A stretch of 64,000 nucleotides of DNA from Lota lota (Eukaryota; Chordata; Actinopteri; Gadiformes; Lotidae). The stretch covers positions 1,839,501 to 1,903,500 of the forward strand of contig JACYXH010000781.1 in NCBI GenBank assembly GCA_026745465.1, given 5' to 3'. Position 1 is the stretch's first letter; the number at the start of each line of letters is the position of its first letter. A program made the position numbers and the translations under genes. Under the pieces are notes generated by a model. It did no database searches. It was not told the DNA's origin and saw only the letters and a list, made by a program, of their open reading frames with translations. Shown piece after piece: positions 50,475 to 63,697 of the stretch.

Positions 50475-50700
50475 TTGTTCTACTGATGATCAGTCTTGGG
50501 GTCAGGGTGTTTGACTCCCAGTCTAAAGGTTTTGGGTTCGAGACCCAATGTCTGCATTTTACCTGTAGGCGTCCTTGAGCAAGATGCCCTAACCCCTAAC
50601 TGCTCCTTAATGTCATGTCTCTGAATCACTGTAAGTAAATCGTGATGATGGTATGTTAAGCACATTGAATAACGAAACTTGGAAAATAAAATAAACTCGA
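50475..50700 (+). mobile_element. tRNA-derived SINE copy
   Basis: A pol III box B match GGTTCGAGACC lies at 50535-50545, followed by the segment CCTTGAGCAAGATGCCCTAA, TGCTCCTTAATG and an A-rich 3' end. Related fragments recur across the window. Confidence 0.75.
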
Positions 50701-51625
50701 CCATATCCATTCAACAAAACATGTCCAAAACAAATATGGACATGTTTTTGTGATTGCCTCACCAAGGTTGAGTGGGTATAGCAAAATTTAGCATCAACAT
50801 AAGATTACAATAACAACATAGGTATACACCCATTTACGCCAATCAAATCCTGAAGGAACCAATCACATCCCTCCTATGTATCGTCCCACCCTAATATCCT
50901 GTTTTACTTGGAAATACCTCAGATTGCAAGATAAGCTCTGGAAGCAAGAATGCACTCTTCACATAATCTGTAAAGTGAGCTAGCATTGTTGCTAACTGCA
51001 TTAGTGTTCTGATTGGTTGTTTTCAAAGGCACATTGCTAATCCAAACCCTTGTCAAGAGGATGATTTAAGTAATTCTGTAAAAGTCACGTGATATTGTAT
51101 TTACAGTTGACCCAACTACAACAACTCACCCCCAACCAGTCCTTTGGTATCTATTCTCTACAAACACCATAGTCCAGAATGGTGATGACATGGTATTTTA
51201 TAGACCTTGAGGACAATAGATGGCCCTTCATGAGGATCCCTCCAGCTGGTCTGCCCATCCATCTGCAATCCCAGACAGGTGCAGTCTCACAGGGCTCTAG
51301 CAAAGGATTTGGACTCCACTTCCACTAGCGTTGGCCCAGAGTCTGTCCCAATATGCTGTTTAAAAAGGGACCCTTGAGCATTTGGATTGTTGTACGGAGT
51401 TGAATTTGCTAGAATAGGTCTGTAGGGGTTGTTGGAATATCTGCTGTTTTTGTTTTATGCTCATCTGCGAGAGTTCGTTATGCCCAGGGAGAAAGGGTAA
51501 AAAATCATAAGTTGTTATTCAGTAAATATCCATAAATAAATGCCTGTCTACCAGGCAGCTTTCTGTTTATCCTGCCCTGCCTGGTGGAATAAATCATAAA
51601 TCAAAGTGGTGACTACTATTTACCA

Positions 51626-51780
51626 TTTAGTTTAGATGCTTCTATCCAAAGCAACTTACAGTGATTCAGTTACAGGACGGGGTTAGAGCTCCTTATTCCT
51701 CTAGGAACATGGTAGACGCTGCATATTAGGGATCAAACCTAGCACCTTTCAGCTGGGAGTTGAACCGCCTAGGTAGCCAC
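51626..51780 (+). mobile_element. Teleost SINE-like fragment
   Basis: CTTCTATCCAAAGCAACTTA resembles the widespread fish segment also seen at 62872-62911. It is followed by CTGGGAGTTGAACC and AGCCACAAC. Confidence 0.6.
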
Positions 51781-52463
51781 AACACTATGCTGGTGATGTG
51801 ATTGGTTGGTAGATGATACTTAGTTTCTGATCTGACTCAAAAGTTAGTTTCCTATGCCTTCAGGAAGCTACATTGAGAAAAGTGCTGCCATTTAAAAGCA
51901 TTTACCTGACAACTCTTCATCATCTTTGCCATGGCTGTGTTCTAGCCACTGTATGTTGACATGTGAATAGTGAGCCCCCACATCTCCTGTGGGGAACCCA
52001 GTGGGGGGCAGAGGCTCGGGGAACCCCTCCAACCCGAGTCGCCCCCTAGTAGCCCGAGCCTACACACCACCAGAGCTATTTCCAGCAGGAGGTCTTATCG
52101 CCAGGCAGAACTATCAACACACCGTCCAGCCAAGTCACCATAGAGATCAGTAAACAGGGCAGCTACATCCGAAACAGGACCTCCTGGTCCTGTCCTACCC
52201 AGGCTGTATCTCATCAGAGCCTGGCTGAAGGCTAGGGTTTCCCAACCTTTTTCCACTTGGAGAGGCCTAATATGCCGCTGGGCTCATGGGAGATTGTTGG
52301 CTTAAAAGCTTTAGATATTTGGCGGTACATTTTTGACGTAAAATAGGATAAAGGTCCCTTTAACAGATTGTGTAATGCTTCTCGGCCACAAGCACACTAC
52401 TACTAAACTACTTCATGCACAACTATGTAAGAAGTTCTGGTCACAAGAATAGGGTCACAGGCT

Positions 52464-52760
52464 AAGGCTGCAACTAACAATTATTTTCATAGTCGTTAAT
52501 CTAACGACTAACGATTAATTAGAGTAACCCAAGTCCAAAGTGTTGTCTTAAATGTGCTTGATTTTACTTTCTTTAAATTTAACTATTTCTTTATAATGAT
52601 CCATGAACCAAATCTTTGAATTGAACCGCAACATTAAGCAGCCAATATTTGTTATTTGTACTCGATAAATGACCTAAACGCTTAATGGATTATCAAGATA
52701 CATTTTATTTAATTTCTGTCCATCGACAAATGGATTAATAGACTACTGTACTGTAATGTA
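52464..52760 (+). mobile_element. Degraded interspersed repeat with ATTAATCG-type motifs
   Basis: GGCTGCAACTAACAATTATT followed by CGTTAATCTAACGACTAACG resembles the start of a repeat common in fish genomes. The class is uncertain. Confidence 0.45.
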
Positions 52761-53077
52761 CTTATTCAAAACAATTCTTACTCGTATTTATTCAAAGCAG
52801 TCCAGAGGAACAATCTTCTGAACTATATGGAAATCTTAAGGTAATTAAATACGTAATTAAATACGTTTTTACTTGATAATAATGATGATACAATTTAACC
52901 CAGATGATAAACACTAATATTGAAGGCAAGTGAATAATGTATTAATTTTTTTTCAATGTTATTTAAAGCATGTGCCATGTTTTGAAAACATTTAGATTCC
53001 AAAACAGGAACCTGAAGTAGACCACGCAAGTCCAAAAGGGTGTTTTTCCCAGATAAAAATACCTCAGAGCTGGTAGT

Positions 53078-53117
<40 letters not shown>
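53078..53117 (+). repeat. G homopolymer, 40 bases
   Basis: Uninterrupted G from 53078 to 53117, with very high potential to form G-quadruplexes. Confidence 0.95.
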
Positions 53118-53118
<1 letters not shown>

Positions 53119-53639
53119 GTAAGGTAAGGTACAGACTGACGCAGTTAAAAATATGCAGCAGAAAAGCAGAAGAAGAAATTCAGCTTTTTCCATTATTGTG
53201 TGGCCCAAGCATACGCAATGGAGTTAAGTTGATCACTGTTTAAAAACAGACTTTCCACACTACATTCTGATAGTATTTTATAGTCGGCTGTGTTTGTGTT
53301 GTGGATAATGCTATTATCAGATCAGGGTCTGGATAAAGAAATGCCTCAGGCTTAGCATGGATCTGCTTGGGGGCTGTGTGTAAGTGTTTACCCTCCCCAC
53401 CACAACTTGCAAGAGCGTCATGTGATGCCTACTGCGGGGTTGGGCTCATAACCGTCATCGCAAATTTGTATGTAAATTTAGTTTTATTTATTTTTCTGGT
53501 GAAAGGTACAAGAGTGCATATGGTATGTGATATGAAATAAAAATGATTGTTTATTGTCTTTCCGCCAACTTATGTTCAAGGACTTCTGGAGACACAAAAC
53601 TTTAGTTGCTAGTCACTTCAGCTTTTCCCGCGAGGGGGA

Positions 53640-53653
53640 GGGAGGGAGGGAGG

Positions 53654-53688
<35 letters not shown>
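53640..53688 (+). repeat. GGGA/GGCA tetranucleotide array
   Basis: GGGA units pass into about eight GGCA units, followed by three imperfect GTAAAGGCA units. Confidence 0.9.
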
Positions 53689-55475
53689 TAAAGGCCAGTA
53701 AAGGCAGTAAAGGAAGGCGGTAAAATGCCAAACCGCAGGTATACACTCCATTTACACCGCAGGAAGAAAAAAATACATACTGTCCCAGCCCTGGCACTGG
53801 GGGCTTTCTAACACACACACACACACACACACACACCTAGCAATACAGACATGCACATTTTACCATTGAACATTCAATGACCACAAATATCTGTTCAGGT
53901 CAACTGTAAGCGTTTATTATGGCAAGGACTTTGAGTACTTAGAAAAGCGCTGTATAAATGTAATAAAATATTATTATTATCATTATACTCAGATAAAACG
54001 AGAACCGATTTAACAACATAACATCATGACATAAGTAAATGCCCCCTGGATAGCTTTATCTGTTCACACCCAGACCGCGGGCTCACTCTCCGAGTGGTTA
54101 CATTATCAAAGAAGAGGTAAACACGAAACCACAGACACACCCCTTGTCAGCCTGGCATGGTGCGTGCCAGTACTAAATGTGTTCTCTAAGCCAGCATGGA
54201 ATGCCTGGTTATTTGGTCCAGTGCTAAGCAACATCTTTAGATTACGGGACTACCTTTTGTTCAGTGTGAAAAAAATGCTGACTTCACTATGGTTATTGTA
54301 TTGTCATGTCATGGTGTTGCCTTCTTCATCCCTGCTCCCTGTCAAACAAATAGGCAAACAAAGAACCCTGATCATTTTGAACCGACGTCAGATGCTAAAT
54401 ACATTTCTGGATTTAGATTGTAGAATTATCTTTTGATCTCTGAGCTGTCTTGTACCACATCATAGGCGCTCAACTTCATCCATTCATACCGTAGGATTAG
54501 GGTGTTATTGACTATGTGCAGCTAAATCACGGCTGTGTAATAGAATGCTATCAGCAGTTATTAAAAGCCTTTAAACTTAAGTACCAGGAGCTGAACATGG
54601 CTTTCTGAGAGTCTCTAGTTATATGTTGTTTTCTGTGGTGTGGTTCTGTGGTTCAGACTATAGTTCTCTTCCACTTCATCCTCTCAGATGGGGGTGGGTT
54701 GGCAGCCGACGGAGGAGGGCTTACAGGTTAATTAGGTGTTAACGTGTGATTACTTTGGGTTGACACTGAGGCTACTCAGCCAGGCTTTGGGAACCTGCAG
54801 CACAGCTAATGGGCAGTGATCTGTCATTGTCTTTGTCTGCTGGTGCAGGTTTGATAAGAAGATGATGTTTCCTAATTTATGTGAACGAATGAAGGGATGG
54901 GGGTGAGTTGTGGCTTTGTTTGATTCTAATGCCTGTTTGCATAATGGCAGGTGTGGTAAACCAGACACTTGGGGTTGCCCTTTACCATACATGTGTAGCA
55001 GCATCTATCAATGTCTGCATGAATCAGAGCCTATCATTTACTAGCCTAGTTAATTTGTAATAGACTTTTACATAAAGACAATACATAGTTGTATTTACAT
55101 TAGGGGTGCCATGGTTTGTCCAGAGATTTAGTCACATGATGAGTCAACCGTGAATTTATTATTATGTCAATCTCGTGTGTGTGTGTGTGTGTGTGTGTGT
55201 GCATTTTACCCAAGTCTATTTATTTTTATCCAAATCTGTTAGTGTGTGTATGCTGACTCAGTGTGTGTGTGTGTGTGGTCACATGGTCCTGTCAGCAGAG
55301 GGGAAGAGGAAGCCCTGAGGAAGAAGGCTGTTCTTATCACACTATGCTGAGCCTGAGAGGACACTCCGCTCTGCTAGCCAGCGTTTAACCTACCTCTCTC
55401 GCTCTCTGTTTGCTTTGGTCTTGAACTCTGATCGTTGCTCACTTGCCCTCTCTCTCCCTCTCTTTCTCTCCACAG

Positions 55476-55530
55476 CAGAGTTCAGAGTTGCTCAGCGATG
55501 CCAGCGCTGGTCCTTCTTCAGTAAACCAAG
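55476..55530 (+). other. Candidate internal 5' exon of the unidentified gene
   Basis: A 55-base segment lies between a strong pyrimidine-rich acceptor (CTCTTTCTCTCCACAG) and a strong donor (GTAAGT). All frames are compatible with untranslated sequence. A second AG three bases in makes a NAGNAG acceptor. No protein similarity is recognised. Confidence 0.3.
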
Positions 55531-57700
55531 GTAAGTTAGAAACCAAACCAGCCGCTCCATAACCCTTCACAAGCTCCCCTCCCTTTTAGTGGTCTCTTCC
55601 ACGACCACTTGCTGATACTTAACATGTTTTAATTCATTGTAGTGAACGGCAAGCTGGCTTAAGAAAATATATTGAATGCAAACATGGAGCGGTCTATTTG
55701 TGTGAGTGTTGTTGTAGCTGTAAGGTGACTAAGGTAAAGTCGACTTTAGGAGAGATTAGGATTTTTATTTGCTCTGTATTTATATAGTGCAACTTTGAGA
55801 AGTGGGGAGAGATATAGAGTGGAGGCTGGGGAGAGAGGTTGAGGTGGCGTGGAGGCTGGGGAGAGATGTAGAGTGGAGGCTGGGGAGAGAGGTTGAGGTG
55901 GCGTGGAGGCTGGGGAGAGATGTAGAGTGGAGGCTGGGGAGAGAGATTGAGGTGGCGTGGAGGCTGGGGAGAGAGGTTGAGGTGGCGTGGAGGCTGGGGA
56001 CAGTGGTTGAGGAGATAGGTCCAGAGGGAGGAGAACTGGACCATGGTTCTGCTCTCCCCAGGTCTGGTCTTGGTCCTACTGGGGGAGTTGTGTTTGTGTG
56101 TGTGGTCATGGTTACCCACCCACCCACCTGTCCTCCACCCATCCATCTAATTTCTGGGTCAGGGTTAGGGTTACCTTCTCTCAGGCCTGGTTTAGAGGAT
56201 TTATAAGGTTTGCTTATAGCCATGGTTTGCTAAATACCAGTTCCATTTCAAAGAGCAGTAGTTTTTCTTTTGTACTTCTTTAAAGCCCTCACTGCTCTGC
56301 TCACTGTGTGGGTACAACCATGCAGTCCTCTTGTGTACTTTGAATTTCTTTTGTTTTGTGTTATGATGACCGTGGCGTTGTCTTGTGCTAATGATAACTG
56401 CTAATGCTTGTGATAGCCATGGCGGTTAGCATCAAGTTGCCCCTCTATGCTTCATGACACCATGCTAATGACATCAGCTACTATCAATGGTGCCTATTCA
56501 ATAGATGAATGAATAGAGGGTGGTTGACAGAATGCGGCAGAATGATGTTTGGGGTTAGATAAACCTGGTGAAGGCGAGGGCACTTGATCTGTGGTGAGCA
56601 ATCAGGCCATTATCAGCACCATAAATGTAATAACATTTCCTACAATCCGGCTCTTCACGTGTCACACAATCTCTGAGATGAATCACTACAAGAAACCATG
56701 GATGAGTTTGTTACTCAGGAAACAAGCTTCTTCAAGTCTCAATGAACCACGCCCTGAGTTTTATTTTATATTGCAAACATCCAAGACAAATGCTATTTTT
56801 GGTCAGGCAATTTTACAGGCAGTTTAAAAAGAGGCCCTTACTTAACTGCTTTTTAAATGATAGTTTGTGCTGGAAGCCCTGTGCGTAGCCCTGTGGTCTG
56901 GGCTCGTAGGCAGAATAGCTTACTGTTCACTGACAGAAAGACCACAACAAGGGTCTGGTCTCCACGGGGACCGGAACCCGCAGCGTGGTATGGGGTTAAA
57001 GTCTACTTTTTAACCTCCTGTTCCTAGGCATTCTCTTGCTCTCCTGCCCTCATTAGCTCATTCAATTACTAGCCTGCTCCCTCGCTCGCTCTCTCTGTCT
57101 CTCTTTCTTTGTCACTCGCTCTCTACCCACCCCCTATGTTGGAATGTCATGAATTGTTTAAAAAACCAAATCGAGTCTTGCCAAAGTTACGAGCCTTTGG
57201 TTTTGTTTTACTTGTGGGCATGTGGATTTAAATCCCACTTTAATATACTTTTCACATGCTCTGTGTTATTCTCGTTTAGGTTGGGTGGGACAACACGACC
57301 GGTTAAAGGCACATTCTATCATTATCCACATAGTTGGTCTCCATTAGATGTTGAGACATCCCGTCATCTACTTCATGGAAAACAGTGTTAAAGTCATCAT
57401 TGTAATTTATTTTGGTACTCTGTGCAAGTTGTTCTTCATCCAAGTGATCTATGGTAAATGCTAACCCTGATAGCCCTCATAATCTTTTAGGAAAGGAAGG
57501 TTTTTTACATCAAACCATATCTCAGAAGTGAGTTTGCCTTTTGTTTTAATTCATAGTTAATTTTCCAAGTGCCAGTTTAAGTGTAAATTCTTAATTGACA
57601 TTTACGCTCAAGGACTAACGGTATGGAGGCCAGGTAGACGGTGGCAGCTGGAGCGGAGCCCGTTTGGCGTTAAATATGAAAATAACTTATATAGTCTTAA
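55531..57700. other. Non-coding stretch with one minisatellite
   Basis: No gene is supported. The only marked structure is the GGAGGCTGGGGAGAG array at 55801-56015. The remainder is unique-looking AT-rich sequence up to the LINE remnant. Confidence 0.5.
55801..56015 (+). repeat. GA-rich minisatellite
   Basis: Alternating units TGGAGGCTGGGGAGAGATGT plus AGAG, and TGGAGGCTGGGGAGAGAGGT plus TGAGGTGGCG, giving a higher-order period of about 54 bases. Confidence 0.9.
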
Positions 57701-57719
57701 TTATCGCCTTTATTTCTCA

Positions 57720-60700
57720 ATTTTTTAAGTTTGCAAGGTAAACGCAATTAACAGCCTCACTAACTGCCTCCAGCGAACATTGACATGGCAATGCTTTTGA
57801 ATCAAATTGCGAGGGGAAGAAGAACATTTCCTTGGAAATAAAGGATGTCATTACAGAGGTGAAGAAAATCCAGAATGAAATTACACAAAGTGAAATGAAG
57901 TTTGGAAAGCGGATGGCCGAGATTGAGCAGAGAGTTGGTAGCGAAGACGATGCCAACACTGTCCTGAGGGAAATGGTGAGAAGCCAAGGAGATATCATAA
58001 AGTAAAACATTGACAAAGTGGAGAGTAGTAGCGACCGCTCCAACCTCCGCTGCCATGGCTTCCCAAAAAGTTGTGGGACCCAGGAGTTGGAGAGTTTCCT
58101 GGAGAAAACCTTACCAGAGATGCTGGGCCGAGATAAATTCCCAACTTTACCTACGATCAAACGCGCTCACCGAGTTGGACCAAGAGCAGAGGAGGGAGCT
58201 CAACCTTCTTGAAGCATTATCGCCAAATTTGTCAACGACCAGGAGAAGGATAATATTCTGCGCCTAGCCATTCATGCAAACAAAACCAACCCCTTGCTCT
58301 ACGAGGGCCCTAAGATCTTCATCAGCGCGGACATGTCCACGGGGCTATACCCAAAGCTCAAGAAATACGCTGCGGTGAAGAAACAGCTTTGGGTAAAACG
58401 CATCCCACTCACATTCAGTTTTCCAGCAGAGCTGCGCGTAAAATGCAAAGATAAGGCCATTATGTTCGGTTCAGCAAAAGAAGCAGCCAAATTCGTGGAG
58501 AGCATCGGATCAAAATAACTACAGACGCAGTGGGACTTAACCTTGTCTGTTCTTTAGGAGCCTTGAAAATAATCCTTTAACCCAGCTGATAACATAATGT
58601 TTGTGAGTACTTCCACTGTGGCCTATTTAATTTAAGCAACAGACTGCCTTGAGCTCTAGACATTGTTGACTCTTTAGCTCCAATTCAGTCCAATGTTTTA
58701 TTTGTTTGTTTTTCTATTAATTTATTTGTATTTTGGAGCTACATCTACACTATATACATTAAGCTTTTTGTTAAAGATATCTGGCCCACTGGATGAAGGC
58801 CCCTACAGGCCCCTACAGGCCCAAAAAAAAAAGAGAGAAAGACAGTGCCCCCCTAAGTGAAATACATCACTAGATAGGTGTGGCTCATAAGAAGAGGCCT
58901 TACATTTAAGTAATTAACAAACTGGCCTAGGCCTGGGCTAACACTAAGCCACAATATATAGGCTTCTCTCAGGCCAGAAGGAAGTCTTGTTTGATAGCTT
59001 ATTTTTTCTTCTCTTCTGTTTTCTTTTGTGATAAATAAATAGCCCATAATCATCCTCTCACAAGTAACACGATGCCCAATGCTTACATTTTATTTTCATG
59101 ACTGATTACATATGTTGACAGTGTATGTTGCTTCACTTCATGAAGAATACCGAACAGGATGCCTACTTTTACTCTTTCTTTTGTTGATGAGAATTCAAGT
59201 TGATAAGGATTACATCAGGACGGGCCAGGGGTGTCTTTAAGGTAGCTCCCACCTGTACAGATGTGCAGGTGAATCACGACTAAACGGATTTGGAATGGGG
59301 AGGTCAGCTACAGCTTATTTAAGCAAGTTATATTTGCATTTCAACTTTCACCTTCTGAGGAGGATCTTGTCATAGCCTTTAGTATGTTTGGTAAATTCCC
59401 TCCTGGTAAGGTAGAATATAATAAAGGATGGAGTTGAAATGTGTAACATGGAATGTCCGAGGGATCAATCAGCTGGTCAAGAGAGGCAGGGTTTTATCAT
59501 ATTTGAAAGAGCATAAAGTAAATGTCTGTTTTTTAGAGGAAACACACCTCTCAACTGCCGAGAGTAATAAACTTAAGCGTGAGTGGGGAGGGATGACTTT
59601 TTCTTCAACCTTCACTTCTAGGTCTAAAGGGGTCTCTTTTAAACTACAAGAAATGCTGACCGACCTAAATGGCCGTTTTGTTTTGGTTAAAGGCCTGCTT
59701 GCTCATGAAGAAATTATGCTGTTGAATTGTTACTGTCCCAGTCATGATGATTCCAAGTTTATAAATTATTTGAAACTGAAATTATCTAACATTTGTGGAA
59801 TTTATGAATACACAGATTGATATCTTCATGGAAGCCAATCAGAGCCAGGATACTTGACGGAAACATTCCAAAGGACCCTGTGACGATAAATACGATTTTT
59901 AGAACTTTCTATCAAGACCTTTTATCGGTCCGAGAATACTAGTTCTATAGAGAGCATATACTCCTTTTTAAATGCATTAGCCTTCCCGACGATATCTGAA
60001 TTCGACCAAAGTGACTTAGACAAAGACGTCTCTCAGGTGGAACTGATAAAAGCTATTGATAAGTTACAAAATGGGTCCCCTGGAAGTGATGGTTTGCACA
60101 TTTGAGTTTTACAGGTGCTTTCTAACAAAGATGATGTTTCCATTTAAGAACATGATAGAGTTTTCTCTTTAAAAAAAGAAATTACCCGAGTCCCTTACGC
60201 TGGCCATCATCACCCTCTTAAAAAAGAAAGATAAGGATCCGCTACTCTGCATCGATGAGATCTGTGTCGTTCTTGAATGTTGACTATAAAATAATTGATT
60301 AGGTACAGCGGCTAGATACAGTTATACAGGGTCTAATACATCCAGACCAGACGGGGTTCATGGGAGGTAGGTTACCTTCGGATAACCTTCAGAGATTTTG
60401 TAATGTGTTTGCACATACTCATAATGTCAACTCTCCCATGCTGCTAGTGAATTGGGGAAAAACTGTAGTAATGCCTATTTTTAACTATGACAGTAGACAG
60501 TTCACTTCAGAGACAGTTTAAGTGGAAGTGGACCCAGAAATACATAAAGTACCTGGGTGTGCTGATTTCAAAAACTTCAGATGAAATGTATAAGATTAAC
60601 TATACCCCAACACTGGAAAACAGATCTCAAACGATGGCAGACATGATGGCAATATGATGGCAAACGATGGCAATATCCATCTTAGGCCGTGTGAATGTAT

Positions 60701-61177
60701 TAAAGATGAACATTTTACCTAGGCTAACTTATTTATTTCAAATGCTCCCTATACAGATCCCGGAGTCTGTTTTTAAGAAGATCCAATCTTTATTCCCAAT
60801 CTTTAATATTGATGAGGAGGAGTGGTTACAGATTTGTTCAAATGTACACTCTGGCTCAGACAACTGGAGGCACAAGCTCTTACAATTCAAGATTCTGCAT
60901 AGAACATACTATACTCCAGCAAAACTGAATGCCGTGCATTCAGAAATGTATTTTTTGTGTTGTAGGTCCTTTTTGCATATGTTTTGGTTTTGTTGTAAAT
61001 TTAACCCCTTCTGGGAGGAAATAAGTTCTGTTATTTCATGAAGCTTGGAACCCAATGTAATACCCACTCCTCGTCTCGGTCTACTCGGTAACTTTAATGT
61101 TGGTGATTGCCACCAAAGGAAATTCTGTAATCTTGCAATCATTGCTGCAAAAAAGAAAATTGTGGTCAGGGTGCTAA

Positions 61178-61208
<31 letters not shown>

Positions 61209-61210
61209 TA
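57720..61210 (+). mobile_element. Degraded L1-type non-LTR retrotransposon (LINE)
   Basis: An autonomous retrotransposon copy, now dead. ORF1p remains at about 57830-58518: an N-terminal coiled-coil part, then an RRM-like part (LRCHGFPKS) and the C-terminal domain (ending KEAAKFVESIGSK), interrupted by in-frame stops near 58003 and 58210. ORF2p begins at 59428 with the endonuclease start (CVTWNVRGIN, EETHL) and is cut off by a stop at 59818-59820. Scattered reverse-transcriptase pieces follow: LQNGSPGSDGLH at about 60060, PDQTGFMGGRL at about 60345, and a C-terminal block at 60667-61041 (LGRVNVLKMNILPRL, KLLQFKILHRTYY). Large internal parts are missing. The copy ends near a TAGA tetranucleotide tract. 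The family is L1-clade by these motifs; the exact 5' boundary is unclear. Confidence 0.88.
61175..61210 (+). repeat. (TAGA)n tract at the LINE 3' end
   Basis: About seven tandem TAGA units directly after the last L1 sequence, possibly the element's tail. Confidence 0.85.
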
Positions 61211-63697
61211 GAAAATTATGTAAGTGTCAATTCTAATGAAGTACAGTTGGAAAAATATGCCTTTGGTAAAATCAGGCAAATACAAGAAGCAATTTAGTTA
61301 TTCTCTCCACACTTGTATTGATGGCTCCCTCTTCTTACATAAACACACTCATTTAAACTATAGTGTCTAGCCAAATTTGTAGCATCTCCTCACGTTTCCT
61401 TGACCTGTCAGCCATTTTGTTTGTTGCTAACGTCAATATCAGAGAGATGGTTTTGCCCCTCATAAAAATACAGGATCTAAGATGATTCAGTTGACAGTGC
61501 CTGTCAAATCGAGTAAGTAGATGGATGCTGTGGTCGTCGTCTGTCATCGTTGAGTTGATGTGGTCCATAGTGTCAGCTTGTTCTGATTGGTCCTCCCTGC
61601 ACGCCTTGTATTGGTCCCATACAGTCCAGGGTGAAATCTCTCACTGAACTGTATGGCAGACGTGGCAACTAAGGGCAGACTTAGCAACCAAGGTCATCAA
61701 AAAAATTGTGATTGGGAAAGGCTTGACTTTGACAGTGGCCCATGGAGTTATGCTACCTTTCCAGATAACATGATCCATGGTTAAAGGATCCAGATAACAT
61801 TTGTTGTTCTTTGTTCAGGAATTCACAGGAAAGGCCATGAAATGACAGATTTAACTAGATGGTGCATTTTCTGTACAATTTGTAATTGCATTCTCGATGG
61901 TCTCACACTCATATTTTATGTGACGAAGAGAGGAGATTTGTAAGTATCAGCTTAAAATCTTTTTGTTGTCACTAGGTATATACATGTGCAATAAACGAAC
62001 AACCTATGATTCTCTGATATGTATTTAAACCAGAAGTCGCCACTCATCAGTCTGCCAAGAAAATATGTTGTTATCATTGTTCAAGGTTATTATGTACTTG
62101 GTATCGGTCGGCTGAAGTGACATGATGACATTGCTCGAGCTTTGAAGCCTAATCATATTTCCGCTCTACATTTGTTTTTCTTATGTCTGAATGTATTATT
62201 TAGAGAGGAAATGTAAGCTGGAATACGCTTGTGTTTGTACTGCCATCTGAAGGCTAAATCGACTACACTACACAATGACATGACTTCCACTCTTTACTTA
62301 TTTTCTGTAAATGTATAAATATGTTTGTATTATATTTACTACCATGCGTTCAGTCATGTTTTTGTTGCTTTAATGAGTTGTAGGAAAATTCGAGATGTAA
62401 AACTTTCAAGATAGATGACAAGATCATTTAAAAATGTTTTCACCCTTAATTGCAAGGAACAAATGTAACTTTAGGGAAGAATGGCATAATGTGTTGTCCT
62501 GATTCACTTCCCCGATAGGCTGGTCTATCAAATGTGGCCGTGGCTACAGCATAATTGGGTTCTTCATGTCCAATAAAGTGGGGGATTTCGTGGTCTTTAA
62601 GGCCTCTTGTAAAACACCCAGGAGGAAACAGCACACACGGCCACTTATGGCCGTGTGTCAACTCAGTACCCAGTCAATAGTGGCCATTTTTTATCAACAC
62701 TCTTATCTGTCTGCTCTGGTTATTGATGTTGGTTGGCCTGAGGAGCTACTGCTGCTGGGCTTACTGACCCAGTGGACCTTACCTGTGGAGGTAGATTACA
62801 TCTTGTGGTATGTAGCACTGTGACATTGGCTGTGACCAGTGCCACCACTTGGTGAACACATTTACATTGAGTCATTTAGCAGACGCTTTTATCCAAAGTG
62901 ACTTACAAGTGAGGCTGATAGCAATCAAAGTATACCATCAGTACTGGAGTATCTACAAAAAATTCCAAGTGAGATCTGTAGACTTGACCAGTTGTTCTGT
63001 TTATTTGGGCCAAGATCCACCATACTACTGGCTCCTCATGCATGTCCACCGCCTTAGAGGAGTCCTCATTTAATGGCATCCCTGGAGGCCTGACATGGGC
63101 CTGTAATGGCTCCTAACACCATTACAGAAAACGGTATGGGTATTTGCTTTCCTTACCAGACTTTGGGATTGATTCCTTCCCAGAACCTGGTCAATGCATT
63201 CAGTGGTGTTCGTGAACACTGTGTTGTTGAGGAGTCCTTTGACATTCAATGATTGTGAAGTCCTGGGATACTGTAGGCTTTGTTGTCCTTGGCACGCAGA
63301 TCGCCTTGGCGCCATCTCTGGTTTCCTTGACACAGAATTGTTGTGCATCTTGAAGACAATGCCATTATATGTCTGCCCATTTGGCACCTAGGCACTCTTA
63401 GCCTCTCCTGTGATCCTCTCAAGGTTTCCTCTAAAGGAACTGTGATTTAAGTGACTTGACTTGCACACAAAGCATTAGGATAGCAGTGCATAGTCCCTCA
63501 GTCATTTATACAATTTTGTAAGATCAAACCAGATTTCTTCTATGTTTTGTCTTGCCCCAATATACTGGTGATCTTGGAATTATATCACATTACAGATATT
63601 GAATACTAAATATGTGCTGTCTTTAAGGCAGTGTTATTTGATTATTGTGATTTAATCTGTATTGACCTGTATTGAAGTCTTTGCTTTTCCTTCCTAG
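61211..63697. other. Non-coding stretch downstream of the LINE
   Basis: No exon is supported. One SINE-like fragment lies at 62872-62911. Several short open frames show no domain or splice context. Confidence 0.5.
62872..62911 (+). mobile_element. Teleost SINE-like fragment
   Basis: TCATTTAGCAGACGCTTTTA and TCCAAAGTGACTTACAA match a segment common in fish genomes. A reverse copy is near 16846-16880. Confidence 0.6.

Larger units (their letters stand above)
47160..55475. other. Long non-coding stretch, possible first intron of the unidentified gene
   Basis: No exon is supported. It holds SINE-derived sequence (about 49060-49380, 50475-50700, 51626-51780), a degraded repeat at 52464-52760, the 40-base G run at 53078-53117, a GGCA array (53656-53688) and a CA tract (53811-53835). 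Open frames here are short and have no recognisable domain. Confidence 0.5.

Noticed and set aside
62566..62823. 85-codon plus-strand open frame
   Set aside because: No splice context, domain or composition signal; consistent with chance.
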